Notes under the pieces: model-generated
Seen by the model: only the letters and a program-made list of their open reading frames with translations
Told to the model about the DNA's origin: nothing
Databases searched by the model: none
Assembly: GCF_005876955.1 (NCBI RefSeq)
Contig: NZ_SSCL01000008.1
Span: 62,001-126,000 of the forward strand
Direction: 5' to 3'
DNA length: 64,000 nucleotides
Source: Sinomonas gamaensis
Lineage (GTDB): Bacteria > Actinomycetota > Actinomycetes > Actinomycetales > Micrococcaceae
Shown: one piece after another, positions 19,533 to 28,404 of the stretch
Layout of the letters: each line of letters begins with the position of its first letter
Position numbering within the stretch: position 1 is the first letter of the stretch
Program-made: the position numbers and the translations under genes

Positions 19533-19649
19533 AATTCCTCCCCTTGATAGAAATTCGCACTGTTCGCCAACCTACCCCGCACATCCGACAAAACCGTGCA
19601 ACCTTCGTGGTAGAACTGCGCTGAACCACGCATGCAAAAGGGGACAGCA

Positions 19650-21332
19650 ATGGCGAGATCGCTTCCGGAAGATCCCGATTTCGGACCAGGCCACGAAGCC
19701 GAAAGAGTCGTTTGGGAAGTCCTCGTCGCAGCGCTGCCGGACGACGTCGTCGTCTGTCACTCCGTTCAAGTACGCCACGGCACCGCAGAGCACGAAATTG
19801 ACCTGCTCGTCCTATGGCCCGGAATCGGTATTGCTTGTGTCGAGGTCAAGGGTGGGCTCGTCAGCGTCGACGGGGCCCAGTGGTACCAGTCGGATAAGGG
19901 TGGGCGGCACAAGATCAAGAGCCCAGTCGCGCAGGCCCAGTCCGCGATGCACGGCTTCATCGAGATGACCGGAGACCAGCTCGGAACTCCCCTGACGAGC
20001 CGCACGATCTACATCGCAGCACTCCCCTACACCAGCGTCCCGAAGGACTGGGCTATGGCGGGCATCCCGCGCAGCCTGATCCTGGACAAGGACGACGTCG
20101 CCGCCAGCCTCCAGCTGGTTGAGCGCCTGCGCGCCGCGATCCTGATGGAAGCCCGAGGGGTGAGCAATTTGAGCCCCGAGTACGCCGCGCGGATCGAACG
20201 GTTCGTGGCAGCCAAGCTCGAGGTGGATAACAGAGATGCATCCGCTAGCCTCGAAGTCGAGGACGCGCAGGACACTCTGACCGAGAAGCAAGCGGTGCTC
20301 CTCGGTGCGACCCGCTCACTGAAGCACGTACGTTTCATCGGAGGTGCGGGGAGCGGCAAGACATGGCTCGCCGTCGAGAAGGCCAAACGGCTCTGCCGCG
20401 AAGGCAAGCGGGTTGGCCTGTTCTGCTACAACAAGGGCCTTGGAATGCACCTCAAACGCCGCGTAGATAAGTGGCGGCAGCGCAAGCCCGAATTCACGGG
20501 CGAGTTTCACGAATACGCACTCGCCATGGGCGTGCCTGCCGGGGAGGGGCAGGACTACTACGACCGGGAGATGCCACGGCAGCTCGCCGGCATCGGGAAG
20601 CAGCTTCCGCCCGAAGAGAAGTTCGATGCCATCGTCGTAGACGAGGCACAAGACTTCGCTCCGGAATGGTGGGACGCTCTTCTCGCCTGCGTGAACAATC
20701 CCAGCGAGGCCGTCGTGTACGCATTCATGGACGGTCAACAAGACGTCTATCGACGCTGGGACGGACAGGGAACGGTCGGGGCGAACGGTAGCGGTATCCA
20801 GCTCGAGCCGATTCATGTGGATGACAATCTGCGGAACACGCGGAAGATCGCCGAGACGTTTCGCTGCTTCGCCGGCGAACACTTCACGCCGCGCACCTCC
20901 ACTGGGCTGCCCGTGCGGATTGTTCCCTGCACAACAGAGGAGGCGCTGGACTACGCCTCAGACTGCGTCGACGCCCTCATTGCCGAGGGCTGGGCGAACA
21001 ACCAGATCGCGCTCCTCACCACCAAGAGCCGGCACCCAGTGCATCAGGAAGCGTTCGACGCCGGCCCCGACGCAACCGCTGACTATTGGCGCGAATTCCA
21101 CGACGACGTCAGCGAGTTCTATGGTCACGTCCTCGGATTCAAGGGCCTTGAGCGATCAGTCGTGATTCTCTGCGTCAACGGGTTCAAGGAAATGACCCGG
21201 GCCGCGGAACAGCTGTACGTGGGTCTGTCGAGGGCACGGAGCCTGCTGGTTGTTGTGGGTGACCCTGAGCTCATCGCCGAAGCAGGTGGCCCCGAACTCG
21301 CGAGGGCGCTGGCGAAGGCTGAGCGTTGGTGA
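19650..21332 (+). CDS. NERD-domain nuclease fused to a UvrD-like helicase
   Basis: The protein has 560 residues from the ATG at 19650, which is preceded by AAAAGGGGACA. The N-terminal NERD domain includes ACVEVKGGLVSVDG (about 60-72), a PD-(D/E)XK-like core. A superfamily 1 helicase follows with Walker A GGAGSGKTWLA (about 231), Walker B VVDEAQDFAPEW, DGQQDVYRR, and C-terminal FKGLERSVVIL and YVGLSRARSLLVV. NERD-helicase fusions are frequent in defence islands and are predicted to cleave foreign DNA. It is a single gene, divergent from DUF6308 and convergent with the next minus-strand gene 18 bp downstream. Confidence 0.88.
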   Translation: MARSLPEDPDFGPGHEAERVVWEVLVAALPDDVVVCHSVQVRHGTAEHEIDLLVLWPGIGIACVEVKGGLVSVDGAQWYQSDKGGRHKIKSPVAQAQSAMHGFIEMTGDQLGTPLTSRTIYIAALPYTSVPKDWAMAGIPRSLILDKDDVAASLQLVERLRAAILMEARGVSNLSPEYAARIERFVAAKLEVDNRDASASLEVEDAQDTLTEKQAVLLGATRSLKHVRFIGGAGSGKTWLAVEKAKRLCREGKRVGLFCYNKGLGMHLKRRVDKWRQRKPEFTGEFHEYALAMGVPAGEGQDYYDREMPRQLAGIGKQLPPEEKFDAIVVDEAQDFAPEWWDALLACVNNPSEAVVYAFMDGQQDVYRRWDGQGTVGANGSGIQLEPIHVDDNLRNTRKIAETFRCFAGEHFTPRTSTGLPVRIVPCTTEEALDYASDCVDALIAEGWANNQIALLTTKSRHPVHQEAFDAGPDATADYWREFHDDVSEFYGHVLGFKGLERSVVILCVNGFKEMTRAAEQLYVGLSRARSLLVVVGDPELIAEAGGPELARALAKAERW

Positions 21333-21350
21333 CGATGTCCCGCCCCTCAG

Positions 21351-22598
21351 TCAGCCCTCCTCGACGCGTTCCTCCTCCTTGATGGCCTGACGGAACGCTG
21401 CGACCCCGTTGGAGAACCTGTCCTTCGTCGACCTCATGCGGCCCAGGCCCTCGTTGCCGAGATTCCTCGCGGCGTCGACGCCCTCTGCTCCCGTCACGAG
21501 CACCTTGTCCTTCACCTCCACAACCGCGTCCACCCACCGTTGCGCCTCGAGCGACTGCCTCCCAGACTCGATCCCGAGCCTCCCCTGGAAGTCGATGACG
21601 CCCGTCGCCACGTGATTGCTGGAATCCACGACGCTGCGGGATGAAGTGGGGTGTAGGAGCACCTTCGTGTTGGCCCACTTGGCGGCCGCATCGATGCGGG
21701 ACAACAAATGCTCAGTGCTCCGCGCAATCAGCTCGCGCCGGTTCTGCCGGGCGGCCCGGAGTGCGAGGCGATGCTGGTCCAGGTCCTCGGGAGACGCGTC
21801 CAGAACGCGGTCGAGTTCCAGCACAGAAATCGCATCTTGCAGTTGGAAGCAACGAGCCAACACGGCGAGCCACTCCTGAACTTTGGACTCGGCTTCCTTG
21901 GAAGCCTTGGCGAGATCACCGATCTTGGCCTTGTGCTCGAGCTTCTCCGCAAGAGCGTCGAGCTGACGCAACGCGTACCCCTGCGTTCTTGCGATCGTCG
22001 CAGTCGTGCCCTGCACCTTCGACCAGGTGACCTCGGAAACCCGCCCAACCTGTTCTCGGATGGTCATGGCCTCCTCGATGACGAAGTCCACCCCGATCAT
22101 GTCTGCGAGCACGGCGTCCTTCTGGGCGCGCAGCACGTCGTCGACCTTCTCATCGATTGTGGCGAGATAGTCGAGGATCTCATCCATGGTCTGCTCCATG
22201 GCTACCTGCGCCATGATTCCGGCGGCACCAGCAAGAATCGCCGGATTGGTCGCCAGCGAGGCCGGTCCCTTCACGAATTCGACAAATCCCCTGATCTGGC
22301 CGTCGCTCCCCTTTAGCACTCCGGTACTGAGGCCCGACTTCGAGCTTTCCCTCAATCCGAACGCTTTGACCCGCTCCGCCGACTCCTTGGTCAGTTTCAC
22401 CCACCGACCTGAGTTGGCTGCAATCTCGGAATGTGCCTGTACGGCGCCAGCAGCGGTATTGAGGGCGGGTCCGAGCCGTTGCAGCCCGAGAGCCCTCGAC
22501 GGCAGCCCCTCGGAGGCGAGAAAGCGATCGACGGCGGCGGCGTCTCCAATGACCGCCAGTCCATCGCCGTCACTGATCAGCTGAATCTTGTTATCCAT
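21351..22598 (-). CDS. Unknown large helical protein with a small hydrophobic segment
   Basis: The product has 415 residues and no family that I recognise. The ATG at 22598 has a clear TAGGAG site. Residues about 110-135 (ASLATNPAILAGAAGIMAQ) form an alanine/glycine-rich hydrophobic patch that could enter a membrane. The remainder is long amphipathic helices, with lysine/glutamate-rich stretches between about 215 and 250. No catalytic motif or signal peptide is seen. This layout is compatible with a helical membrane-active effector or a structural protein. It lies between two defence-type genes. Function is open. Confidence 0.75.
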   Translation of the reverse strand: MDNKIQLISDGDGLAVIGDAAAVDRFLASEGLPSRALGLQRLGPALNTAAGAVQAHSEIAANSGRWVKLTKESAERVKAFGLRESSKSGLSTGVLKGSDGQIRGFVEFVKGPASLATNPAILAGAAGIMAQVAMEQTMDEILDYLATIDEKVDDVLRAQKDAVLADMIGVDFVIEEAMTIREQVGRVSEVTWSKVQGTTATIARTQGYALRQLDALAEKLEHKAKIGDLAKASKEAESKVQEWLAVLARCFQLQDAISVLELDRVLDASPEDLDQHRLALRAARQNRRELIARSTEHLLSRIDAAAKWANTKVLLHPTSSRSVVDSSNHVATGVIDFQGRLGIESGRQSLEAQRWVDAVVEVKDKVLVTGAEGVDAARNLGNEGLGRMRSTKDRFSNGVAAFRQAIKEEERVEEG

Positions 22599-22769
22599 CG
22601 ACGGCTCCTAAAGGGTTGGCAGAGAAGAGGTTCTTCTGAGTGGGGAGTGTAGTCGGCACGTGCGACGGCCACCGCGGGGGTTGAGGTGTTTGAGGACTGC
22701 GTCGCCAAACCGACCGGGCGCCGCCCCTCACACCGTACGGTGCCGGATCTCTTTGACGAGCGAACGAAT

Positions 22770-23351
22770 TCACTCGATGAGCGCTGCGAGTATGTAATCG
22801 CGATGTCTGAACCATGCTGCCCGCCCGTCACCGTCGAAAATCGGGATGCGGATCAACGGTGGGTGGCCCATAGCCGGAACGGCTAAGTCGCGAAGGGCGT
22901 CATAATAGGCGCGCTGCCGCTGTCGTCCACCGCGGCCGAAGCCAGAGGCCTCCTTCGTCGCACGGTACTTGTCGGCCTGGGACGCCAATTCTTGGCAGTG
23001 AACTGAGTATGCCCCTAGATCGAAGGCAAGGGGAATCCCGTCGGGATAGAGCTCAAGAGTCTTCAAACGAAACGAGGTGAAGTGCTGCATTTCATCCGTC
23101 TCGATGAACGTTCCAGTTGGCCTATGAATGAAGTCCCCCGGAAGCGGCGTTAACTTCTTCGCCGCCTGAACGCTCGGATCTCCTCCGAGCTCCCGAAAGA
23201 TGACATCGAGTGCGTCCCAGGCGTCAGCGGCTTCAGGGGGCAGCCCGAAGTGGCCTCGCTGATTGATCCAAGGCACCTTTGCCTGATCTAGCAAGACGCC
23301 ATCCCGAGCGGCAGCCGCTTGAAATGAGGCTTGCGCCTCGCCAACAGGCAT
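22770..23351 (-). CDS. Conserved hypothetical protein with a GTFIETDEMQHF motif
   Basis: From ATG 23351 the product has 193 residues; an alternative TTG start at 23387 would add 12 residues. A central RPTGTFIETDEMQHFTSFR block followed by GFGRGGRQRQRAYYDALRDLAVP looks like a conserved active-site region (acidic residues next to QH), with some resemblance to restriction-like nucleases. I cannot assign a family with confidence. No membrane segment is seen. Nothing overlaps it. It may be another solitary island gene. Confidence 0.65.
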   Translation of the reverse strand: MPVGEAQASFQAAAARDGVLLDQAKVPWINQRGHFGLPPEAADAWDALDVIFRELGGDPSVQAAKKLTPLPGDFIHRPTGTFIETDEMQHFTSFRLKTLELYPDGIPLAFDLGAYSVHCQELASQADKYRATKEASGFGRGGRQRQRAYYDALRDLAVPAMGHPPLIRIPIFDGDGRAAWFRHRDYILAALIE

Positions 23352-23387
23352 ATTTGCACCATCCTCGAGCTGTAGTGGTCTTATCAA

Positions 23388-23866
23388 TCAATGACTGCGG
23401 ATAGCGGCACAGCAGCCCAGTCTGGAGGAGGAGAACATCCCAGTTTTGGCCGAGACTGATGGTCCGAACGATCTTCTCACCGTAGCATCGAGAACTCACC
23501 GACCACGGCAGTGACGCTGGATGCTCCATTAGGAGATCTCAGCGCGACTGCTACACCCGGTGTGACGAGACCTACCTGTGCGACGCTCGTTCACCCCGAT
23601 CACTACCCTCCGGAGAAGACCAATGAACCTTTCCTCCCAAGTGACGGCACCGCCGGCAATCCTCGTCGCGATGCCTACTGTCTTCCAGCTCAGCGCCCCC
23701 GCCGAACTGTGCGCCGAGTCCGCCATCGTCGAGGCAGACTCAACACGAGCAGGGCGAATTCCCTGTGAAGCCTCGCAAATACGTTTGGGAGAAGTGGAGC
23801 GGATCTCAGCAGATCACGATACGGTCGAGAAGTGCGCTACATCCGCTTAGTCAGTAGGAGGGGACA
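23388..23866. other. Intergenic stretch without a supported gene
   Basis: Short frames on both strands here lack starts, ribosome-binding sites and recognisable motifs. The region must carry the promoter of the nuclease gene at 23867 and that of the minus-strand gene ending at 22770. I see no repeat or RNA gene in it. Confidence 0.5.
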
Positions 23867-24979
23867 ATGCCTGTGGAGGTAGGACTCTGGCGCATTGACG
23901 AACGCGCCGAGCGCGTGCACCAGCGACAGATGCCATTCGAATCCAAACTTGAACAGCTGATCCTCGACGATCCGGAAATCCTGGAAGCGAAGCTACTCCT
24001 TCTGGGCAGCCAAGTGCCGACAAGATATGGCAAGTTCATTGACATCCTTGGACTTGATGCCGAAGGAAGCCTCCACGTCCTAGAACTCAAGCGAGATCGA
24101 ACCCCGCGTGACGTCGTTGGGCAGATCCTCGACTATGCCTCGTGGATCCAAGAGCTAGGCAACGCTGATGTCCGTGACATTTTCGACGCAAATCATCCCG
24201 GCGCGAGCCTAGACGAAAGGTTCGCTGAACGGTTCGACGGTGCACCCGTCCCGGACGAACTCAACTCGGCCCATCGACTCACGATCGTCGCGAGTGACCC
24301 TGACCCTGCGACTGAACGCATAGTCACCTACCTCAACAAGTTCCACGGCGTTCCGATCAACGTCATGAAGTTCCAGTACTTTCAAGACAATGGTCACGAG
24401 TATCTGGCCCGAACATGGGTCGTGGACGAGGCCCTTCCGACTGCATCGACAGTAACCGGCCGATCGGCTTCGACAAGGGCAGTCTGGAATGGTCGAGACT
24501 GGTACGCAGCCTTTGGGCATGTTCCGGCTGGAGGCCGCAACTGGGACGACGCCCGAAAATATGGCTTCATCTCGGCTGGGGGCGGTGAGTGGTACTCCAG
24601 GTCCCTGAAGAGCCTTCCCGAAGGGGCTCGCGTATTCGTTCATGTCCCCAAGCACGGTTATGTAGGAGTTGGGATCGCGGCAGGACCAGCGCGCCCAACT
24701 GATGAGGCTGTGTTGACTCATGACGGCGTCGCCCAGCCCTTCCGGTCTCTGGAACTTGCTGGAAGGTACTTCGACCCATCGAGCGAGGAACGAGACGACA
24801 CAGCCGAATACGTCGTTCCGGTGGTTTGGATCAAAACTGTGTCGCTGGAGGACGCGTTTTGGCGTCAAGGATTGTTTGCTAATCAGAACAGCGCGTGCAA
24901 ACTCAGAAATCAATTCACTATCGACGAGGTCTCGAAGGCATTCGGACTGGGCGACGAGGAAACTTCGCTCCCTAGCTGA
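23867..24979 (+). CDS. DUF91/NucS-like PD-(D/E)XK nuclease family protein
   Basis: The product has 370 residues. The N-terminal half has the nuclease core: FESKLEQLILDDPEIL, then FIDILGLDAEGSLHVLELKRDRTPRDVVGQ, giving D...E-x-K (D58/E74/K76 region). The C-terminal half, rich in aromatics and ending in a VVPVVWIKTVSLEDAF segment, has no confident assignment. The start is well defined by AGGAGGGGACA 3 nt before ATG. Such single-gene nucleases occur frequently in accessory regions and probably act on DNA. A similar unlinked protein lies at 29332-30414. Confidence 0.75.
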   Translation: MPVEVGLWRIDERAERVHQRQMPFESKLEQLILDDPEILEAKLLLLGSQVPTRYGKFIDILGLDAEGSLHVLELKRDRTPRDVVGQILDYASWIQELGNADVRDIFDANHPGASLDERFAERFDGAPVPDELNSAHRLTIVASDPDPATERIVTYLNKFHGVPINVMKFQYFQDNGHEYLARTWVVDEALPTASTVTGRSASTRAVWNGRDWYAAFGHVPAGGRNWDDARKYGFISAGGGEWYSRSLKSLPEGARVFVHVPKHGYVGVGIAAGPARPTDEAVLTHDGVAQPFRSLELAGRYFDPSSEERDDTAEYVVPVVWIKTVSLEDAFWRQGLFANQNSACKLRNQFTIDEVSKAFGLGDEETSLPS

Positions 24980-25009
24980 CCGCATCTGCCGGGTCTAAAT
25001 GTCGTTCGC

Positions 25010-25077
25010 GAGGCCTACGACACCGCACCCCACCTAGAGCCCCGCTCGAGGGGGAGCGCGGCGTCATCGTAGGCCTC
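25010..25077. repeat. Long-armed inverted repeat downstream of the nuclease gene
   Basis: GAGGCCTACGA (25010-25020) and TCGTAGGCCTC (25067-25077) are perfect 11-bp inverted arms with a 46-nt loop. It could terminate transcription from the nuclease gene or mark a recombination junction, because coding remnants begin right after it. Confidence 0.45.
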
Positions 25078-25126
25078 ATGGGGCCCGTGCCCTCGTGCTC
25101 GAGCTGTTCGGCACCCCGCTCCCCAC

Positions 25127-25363
25127 TTGTTCGGCCCCACCGCCCGACAGGCGACTCGCGACTTCGCCGCCGCGCTCGCCACCGACCCGCGCCGGCTCGC
25201 CGCGGGGCCGACCCGCTCCCATGGCAACGTCGCCAGCACTCCTGTGCGCGCCGCCGTCCGCCGCTTCGCCTACAGCGGCCTCGCCGTCCAGCGGCCGGGT
25301 GCCGAACCGCAGTTCGCCCACATGAGCGTCTGGGACGCTGCGCACCCGCTGGCCACCGTCTGA
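25127..25363 (+). pseudogene. C-terminal fragment of an unidentified gene
   Basis: This 78-codon frame ends at TGA 25363 and has strong GC-third-position bias with sensible composition (TARQATRDFAAALATD, RRFAYSGLAVQ), unlike random antisense. It has no credible start (only TTG inside the frame), and the preceding sequence continues in another frame. It looks like the tail of a gene truncated near the inverted repeat at 25010-25077. I do not recognise the family. Confidence 0.35.
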
Positions 25364-25407
25364 CTCCCATCCCGTCCACCCTTCCATCCGCCACCAAAGG
25401 AGTCCCC

Positions 25408-26946
25408 ATGAGGCTTTCCCCGCTCCAGAACGACCGCGCCGCAGGCACCCTCGTCACGATGGCCGCCGGCGACGCCCTCGGCGCCGGCTACGAGTTCGGC
25501 GCTCCCCTGCCGGACGGCACGCCCGTCGCCATGGTTGGTGGCGGTCCCTTCGGCTTCGCCCCCGCTGAATGGACCGACGACACCTCCATGGCCATCCCCC
25601 TCGCCGAATGCCTCCTCGCCCAAGCCGGCGCCATCGACGCGGGCAAGTCCGTCGACTGGAGGATCGCCGCTCGTGCTTGGGCTTCTTGGGCGCGTGAGGC
25701 GAAGGACGTCGGCTCCCAGACGCGCGCGGTCATCTCGGCTGCGCGGGGCCTCGCCCGAGGAACGGACGACGGCGAACTCACCGCTGCCCACTTCGTCGCC
25801 GCTTCTGCGGCTCACCTCGAGCGGACCGGCCGGGGCGCCGGAAATGGCTCACTCATGCGCACCGCGTCAGTGGCGCTCGCATTCCTCTCGCGGCCCGAGA
25901 CTGAACTCGCCCGCGCCGCCGCCGAAGCCTCGGCGCTCACGCACGCCGACCCCGATGCCGTTGACGCCTGCGCCCTCTGGCGCCTCGCCATTCGCCACGC
26001 GGTCCTGACCGGTCGGCTAGATGTTCGTATTGGGCTTGGTCTTGTCGATGCCGATCGCGTGGGGCTCTGGGAGGAGCGGATTGCCGCGGCGGAGGCGTCG
26101 CGGCCCAAGGACTTCACGAACAACGGCTGGGTGGTCGAAGCCCTCCAGGGAGCGTGGAGCGCAATCGTCTCGACCGCGTCGGGGAACAAGGGACCGGCCC
26201 AGCTGCGGGCGGCGCTTGAAGACGCGGTGCGCGGCGGACATGACACCGACACCGTAGCCGCCATCGCCGGCGGCCTCCTAGGCGCTGCCTACGGCATCTC
26301 GGCGGTGCCGTTTGAATGGCGGCGGCGCCTGCACGGCTGGCCCGGGCTGACGGCCCTCGACCTTCAGCGGCTTGGCATGGAGCTCGGCCGCGGTGATGGG
26401 CCGCGGGTTGGCGAGTGGCCCTCGGTGGAGAAGTTCGACCACTCGGATATGTGTCTGCTTCCGCCGGGGAGGCGGTTGCTCACCCGGCCGACTCCGGCGT
26501 GCTCCTCGGCGCCGCACCGGCCACGTCGCACGACGACTACGACGCCGTCGTCAGCCTCTGCCGGATGGGCACCGCCGACGCCAACGTGCCCTCCGAAGAC
26601 CACGCGCGCTTCTGGCTCATCGACTCGGCGCTCGCGGCAGACAATGCCCACCTCGAGTTCGTCCTCCACGACGCAGCCGACGCCATCGCCACCTTCCGCG
26701 CCGAAGGCAAGCGCGTGCTCCTGCACTGCGTGCGCATGGAAAGCCGGACGCCGACAGTGGCTGCCCTGTATGGGGCGAAGGTCCGCGGGGTTTCGGGAGC
26801 CGAGGCGCTCGACGAGATGCGGGAGGTGCTCCCCGCGGCCCGGCCGAATCAGGCCTTCATGGAGGTTCTGCGGAAGATGTCGGCATAAACCGCGCGACGG
26901 CAAGCGCCTGCGTTGGGGGCAGGCGCTCGCCGCCGCTTCCTCCTAA
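25408..26946 (+). CDS. ADP-ribosylglycohydrolase domain of a frameshifted DraG-phosphatase fusion
   Basis: From ATG 25408 (AAAGGAG 5 nt upstream) about 310 residues match ADP-ribosylglycohydrolases: GDALGAGYEFG, the metal-binding WTDDTSMA, GAGNGSLMRTASV and HDTDTVAAIAGGLLGA, which provide the two-magnesium site that removes ADP-ribose from targets. After VEKFDHSD (about 26445) the frame drifts into Ser/Thr/Pro/Arg-rich nonsense until 26946, while the true continuation is in the +1 frame (26415-26888). Alignment with the related sequence at 28421-28490 shows one base fewer here (31 against 32 nt between shared blocks), so a 1-nt deletion split a two-domain gene. The hydrolase domain should still be functional. 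Confidence 0.8.
   Translation: MRLSPLQNDRAAGTLVTMAAGDALGAGYEFGAPLPDGTPVAMVGGGPFGFAPAEWTDDTSMAIPLAECLLAQAGAIDAGKSVDWRIAARAWASWAREAKDVGSQTRAVISAARGLARGTDDGELTAAHFVAASAAHLERTGRGAGNGSLMRTASVALAFLSRPETELARAAAEASALTHADPDAVDACALWRLAIRHAVLTGRLDVRIGLGLVDADRVGLWEERIAAAEASRPKDFTNNGWVVEALQGAWSAIVSTASGNKGPAQLRAALEDAVRGGHDTDTVAAIAGGLLGAAYGISAVPFEWRRRLHGWPGLTALDLQRLGMELGRGDGPRVGEWPSVEKFDHSDMCLLPPGRRLLTRPTPACSSAPHRPRRTTTTTPSSASAGWAPPTPTCPPKTTRASGSSTRRSRQTMPTSSSSSTTQPTPSPPSAPKASACSCTACAWKAGRRQWLPCMGRRSAGFREPRRSTRCGRCSPRPGRIRPSWRFCGRCRHKPRDGKRLRWGQALAAASS
26415..26888 (+). pseudogene. Displaced dual-specificity-phosphatase-like domain of the DraG fusion
   Basis: This frame holds the C-terminal half of the fusion: PADSGVLLGAAPATSHDDYDAVVSL, FWLIDSALAADNAHL, and the phosphatase-like signature RVLLHCVRMESRTPTVAALYG (Cys followed by SRTP, like HCxxGxxRT loops). 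The genuine part starts near 26445. Without the frameshift it would be fused to the glycohydrolase domain. It has no start or ribosome-binding site of its own. It ends at TAA 26886-26888, just before a hairpin. Confidence 0.7.
26904..26928 (+). terminator. Hairpin after the DraG-phosphatase gene
   Basis: AGCGCCTGC-gttgggg-GCAGGCGCT gives a perfect 9-bp stem, 16 nt after the phosphatase stop codon. No U-tract follows, as often in actinobacteria. The decayed copy at 28.4-28.9 kb has a related hairpin at the same relative place. Confidence 0.6.
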
Positions 26947-26948
26947 GG

Positions 26949-27289
26949 CGAGGAGCCGCAAGCAAGATGCCGCGAGTCGGACTGGATCGACCGGAGCCTG
27001 AGACTTGAAGGGCGTATCTGCGTGGAACACGAAGATGGTGCTGCGTGGTCGCAGCGCAATACGTAGATGAGGCGGAATATCGACATCATTTCCACGGAGT
27101 TAGGCCCAAGGGCACCACTGAATTTTCAACCGACTCGCAGCCCATCGGGACTAAGTATATTGACCTGCGGGCCCGTCAAGGGAAGAGTTTGCTCGTCGGA
27201 GCCAATTGAGGCGATGCCCAGTCCCGTGGGGTGCGTGCTGATGAAGATGTGATGCGCCCTCACGTGCAATGTGTGGGGGGAGATCAAGA
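26949..27289. other. Intergenic region before the secreted-protein gene
   Basis: No supported gene. Base composition is lower in GC than the surroundings around 27060-27170. The promoter of the secreted protein should lie here; the ribosome-binding site GGGGGGAG is at 27275-27282. No repeat of note. Confidence 0.45.
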
Positions 27290-28000
27290 ATGAAATGCTT
27301 TCGCGTGTTTTCAATCACCGTTTCAGCCGTTGCCCTGATTTTGGTTGGGCTATCCGTACCGGCCCAAGCTTCGTCGGGGACGAAAATCTCTTCGAGCGAT
27401 CGCCAGCATGTCCTCGAGTTCTTCCGAGAATATTCCGTGCCACCATCCCGGTGGGGACCCCTCATCAAGGAGTGGGAACGCGGAAAGCCATGGGATTCGG
27501 TAAAGGGAGGGCAGCCCGCGAGCATCGAAATGCAAGACCGGGCGGACGCGACAGTCAGTATCAGCAGGTATCCCGACGGTTCGGTGAAGGTGAGCAGTCT
27601 CGAAAAGCCAATCCAAGCAGTCGGCGGAGGCGGCGGAGACGGCACTACTCCTTACGCCAGTGTCTCGGGTTGCCGAGTCTTCACCGGCAGCGGTTACGCC
27701 GTGTATCGCGGCTGCAGGGTGGAGAACCAGTGGGGCAACATCTACCTGGGCTTCAATGCAGACTACGAAGTGTGGCCAGGTTACGGTCAGATCGATGGGG
27801 TCGGGAACCAGACGGCTGGGTGTTGGGGCTGGGGATGGAGCTGCGACCAGCCCTGGTTCGAGCCGATCAAGTCCGGCTCGGACGGTTGGGGGCCGGGTAC
27901 GGCCAGAGCGCACAGCTGGATACACTCGCCGTGGGGATCGTGGGACGTTTGGGTGCAGTTGAACGTGAGTGGGAGCGGTGCATGGGCCACGAGTTCGTAG
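27290..28000 (+). CDS. Secreted protein of unknown function
   Basis: The product has 236 residues. It starts with a Sec signal peptide: MKCFR, a hydrophobic core (VSAVALILVGLSV) and a cleavage-like PAQASS site near residue 27-29. A charged helical segment, a Gly-rich linker (AVGGGGGDG) and a C-terminal domain rich in Trp, Gly and Cys (GCRVF, GCRVENQWGN, GCWGWGWSC) follow. Four cysteines could form two disulfides outside the cell. The ATG at 27290 is chosen for its ribosome-binding site. It overlaps the start of a small membrane protein gene by 19 nt. I recognise no family. Confidence 0.75.
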   Translation: MKCFRVFSITVSAVALILVGLSVPAQASSGTKISSSDRQHVLEFFREYSVPPSRWGPLIKEWERGKPWDSVKGGQPASIEMQDRADATVSISRYPDGSVKVSSLEKPIQAVGGGGGDGTTPYASVSGCRVFTGSGYAVYRGCRVENQWGNIYLGFNADYEVWPGYGQIDGVGNQTAGCWGWGWSCDQPWFEPIKSGSDGWGPGTARAHSWIHSPWGSWDVWVQLNVSGSGAWATSS

Positions 28001-28269
28001 CGGGCTTCCCCGTTCAGGAGGCCGCGCTGGAGCCGAACTACTGGCTCATGGGACTCGCCGCGGCGCCCACCTTTCTAGTGGTGGTTTTGGAGCTCGCGGT
28101 CGTGGTCCTGGCGCTGACGGACCGTGGGCAGGCGATGTGGGCTCGCTATTCTTGGGCGCTCATCGTGGTTATTGCTCCATTGATCGGCGCCCTCGCATTC
28201 CTCATAGTGCGGGGGAAGGAGCGCCTGCGCCAACTGCGGCGCAGATCCGAGCGTTCACGAGCGGTGTAG
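27982..28269 (+). CDS. Small two-helix membrane protein overlapping the secreted-protein gene
   Basis: The product has 95 residues with two predicted transmembrane helices, WLMGLAAAPTFLVVVLELAV and YSWALIVVIAPLIGALAFLI, and a basic C-terminal tail (RLRQLRRRSERSR) that would face the cytoplasm. It starts 19 nt inside the 3' end of the secreted-protein gene, which suggests translational coupling. A later ATG at 28048 is possible but would cut the first helix. It might anchor or protect against the secreted product. Confidence 0.6.
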   Translation: MGHEFVAGFPVQEAALEPNYWLMGLAAAPTFLVVVLELAVVVLALTDRGQAMWARYSWALIVVIAPLIGALAFLIVRGKERLRQLRRRSERSRAV

Positions 28270-28404
28270 TAACTTAAGCGATCGAACGTGTGACTTGAGC
28301 CTAAGAGAAACTTCTTTGCCCCGCCCCGTCGTGCTCTCCGAGCAGGACCTACCGCACCAGATCCTCGTCGTCGATCTCGCCCAGCGGCTCGAAGGAGTTC
28401 GCGA

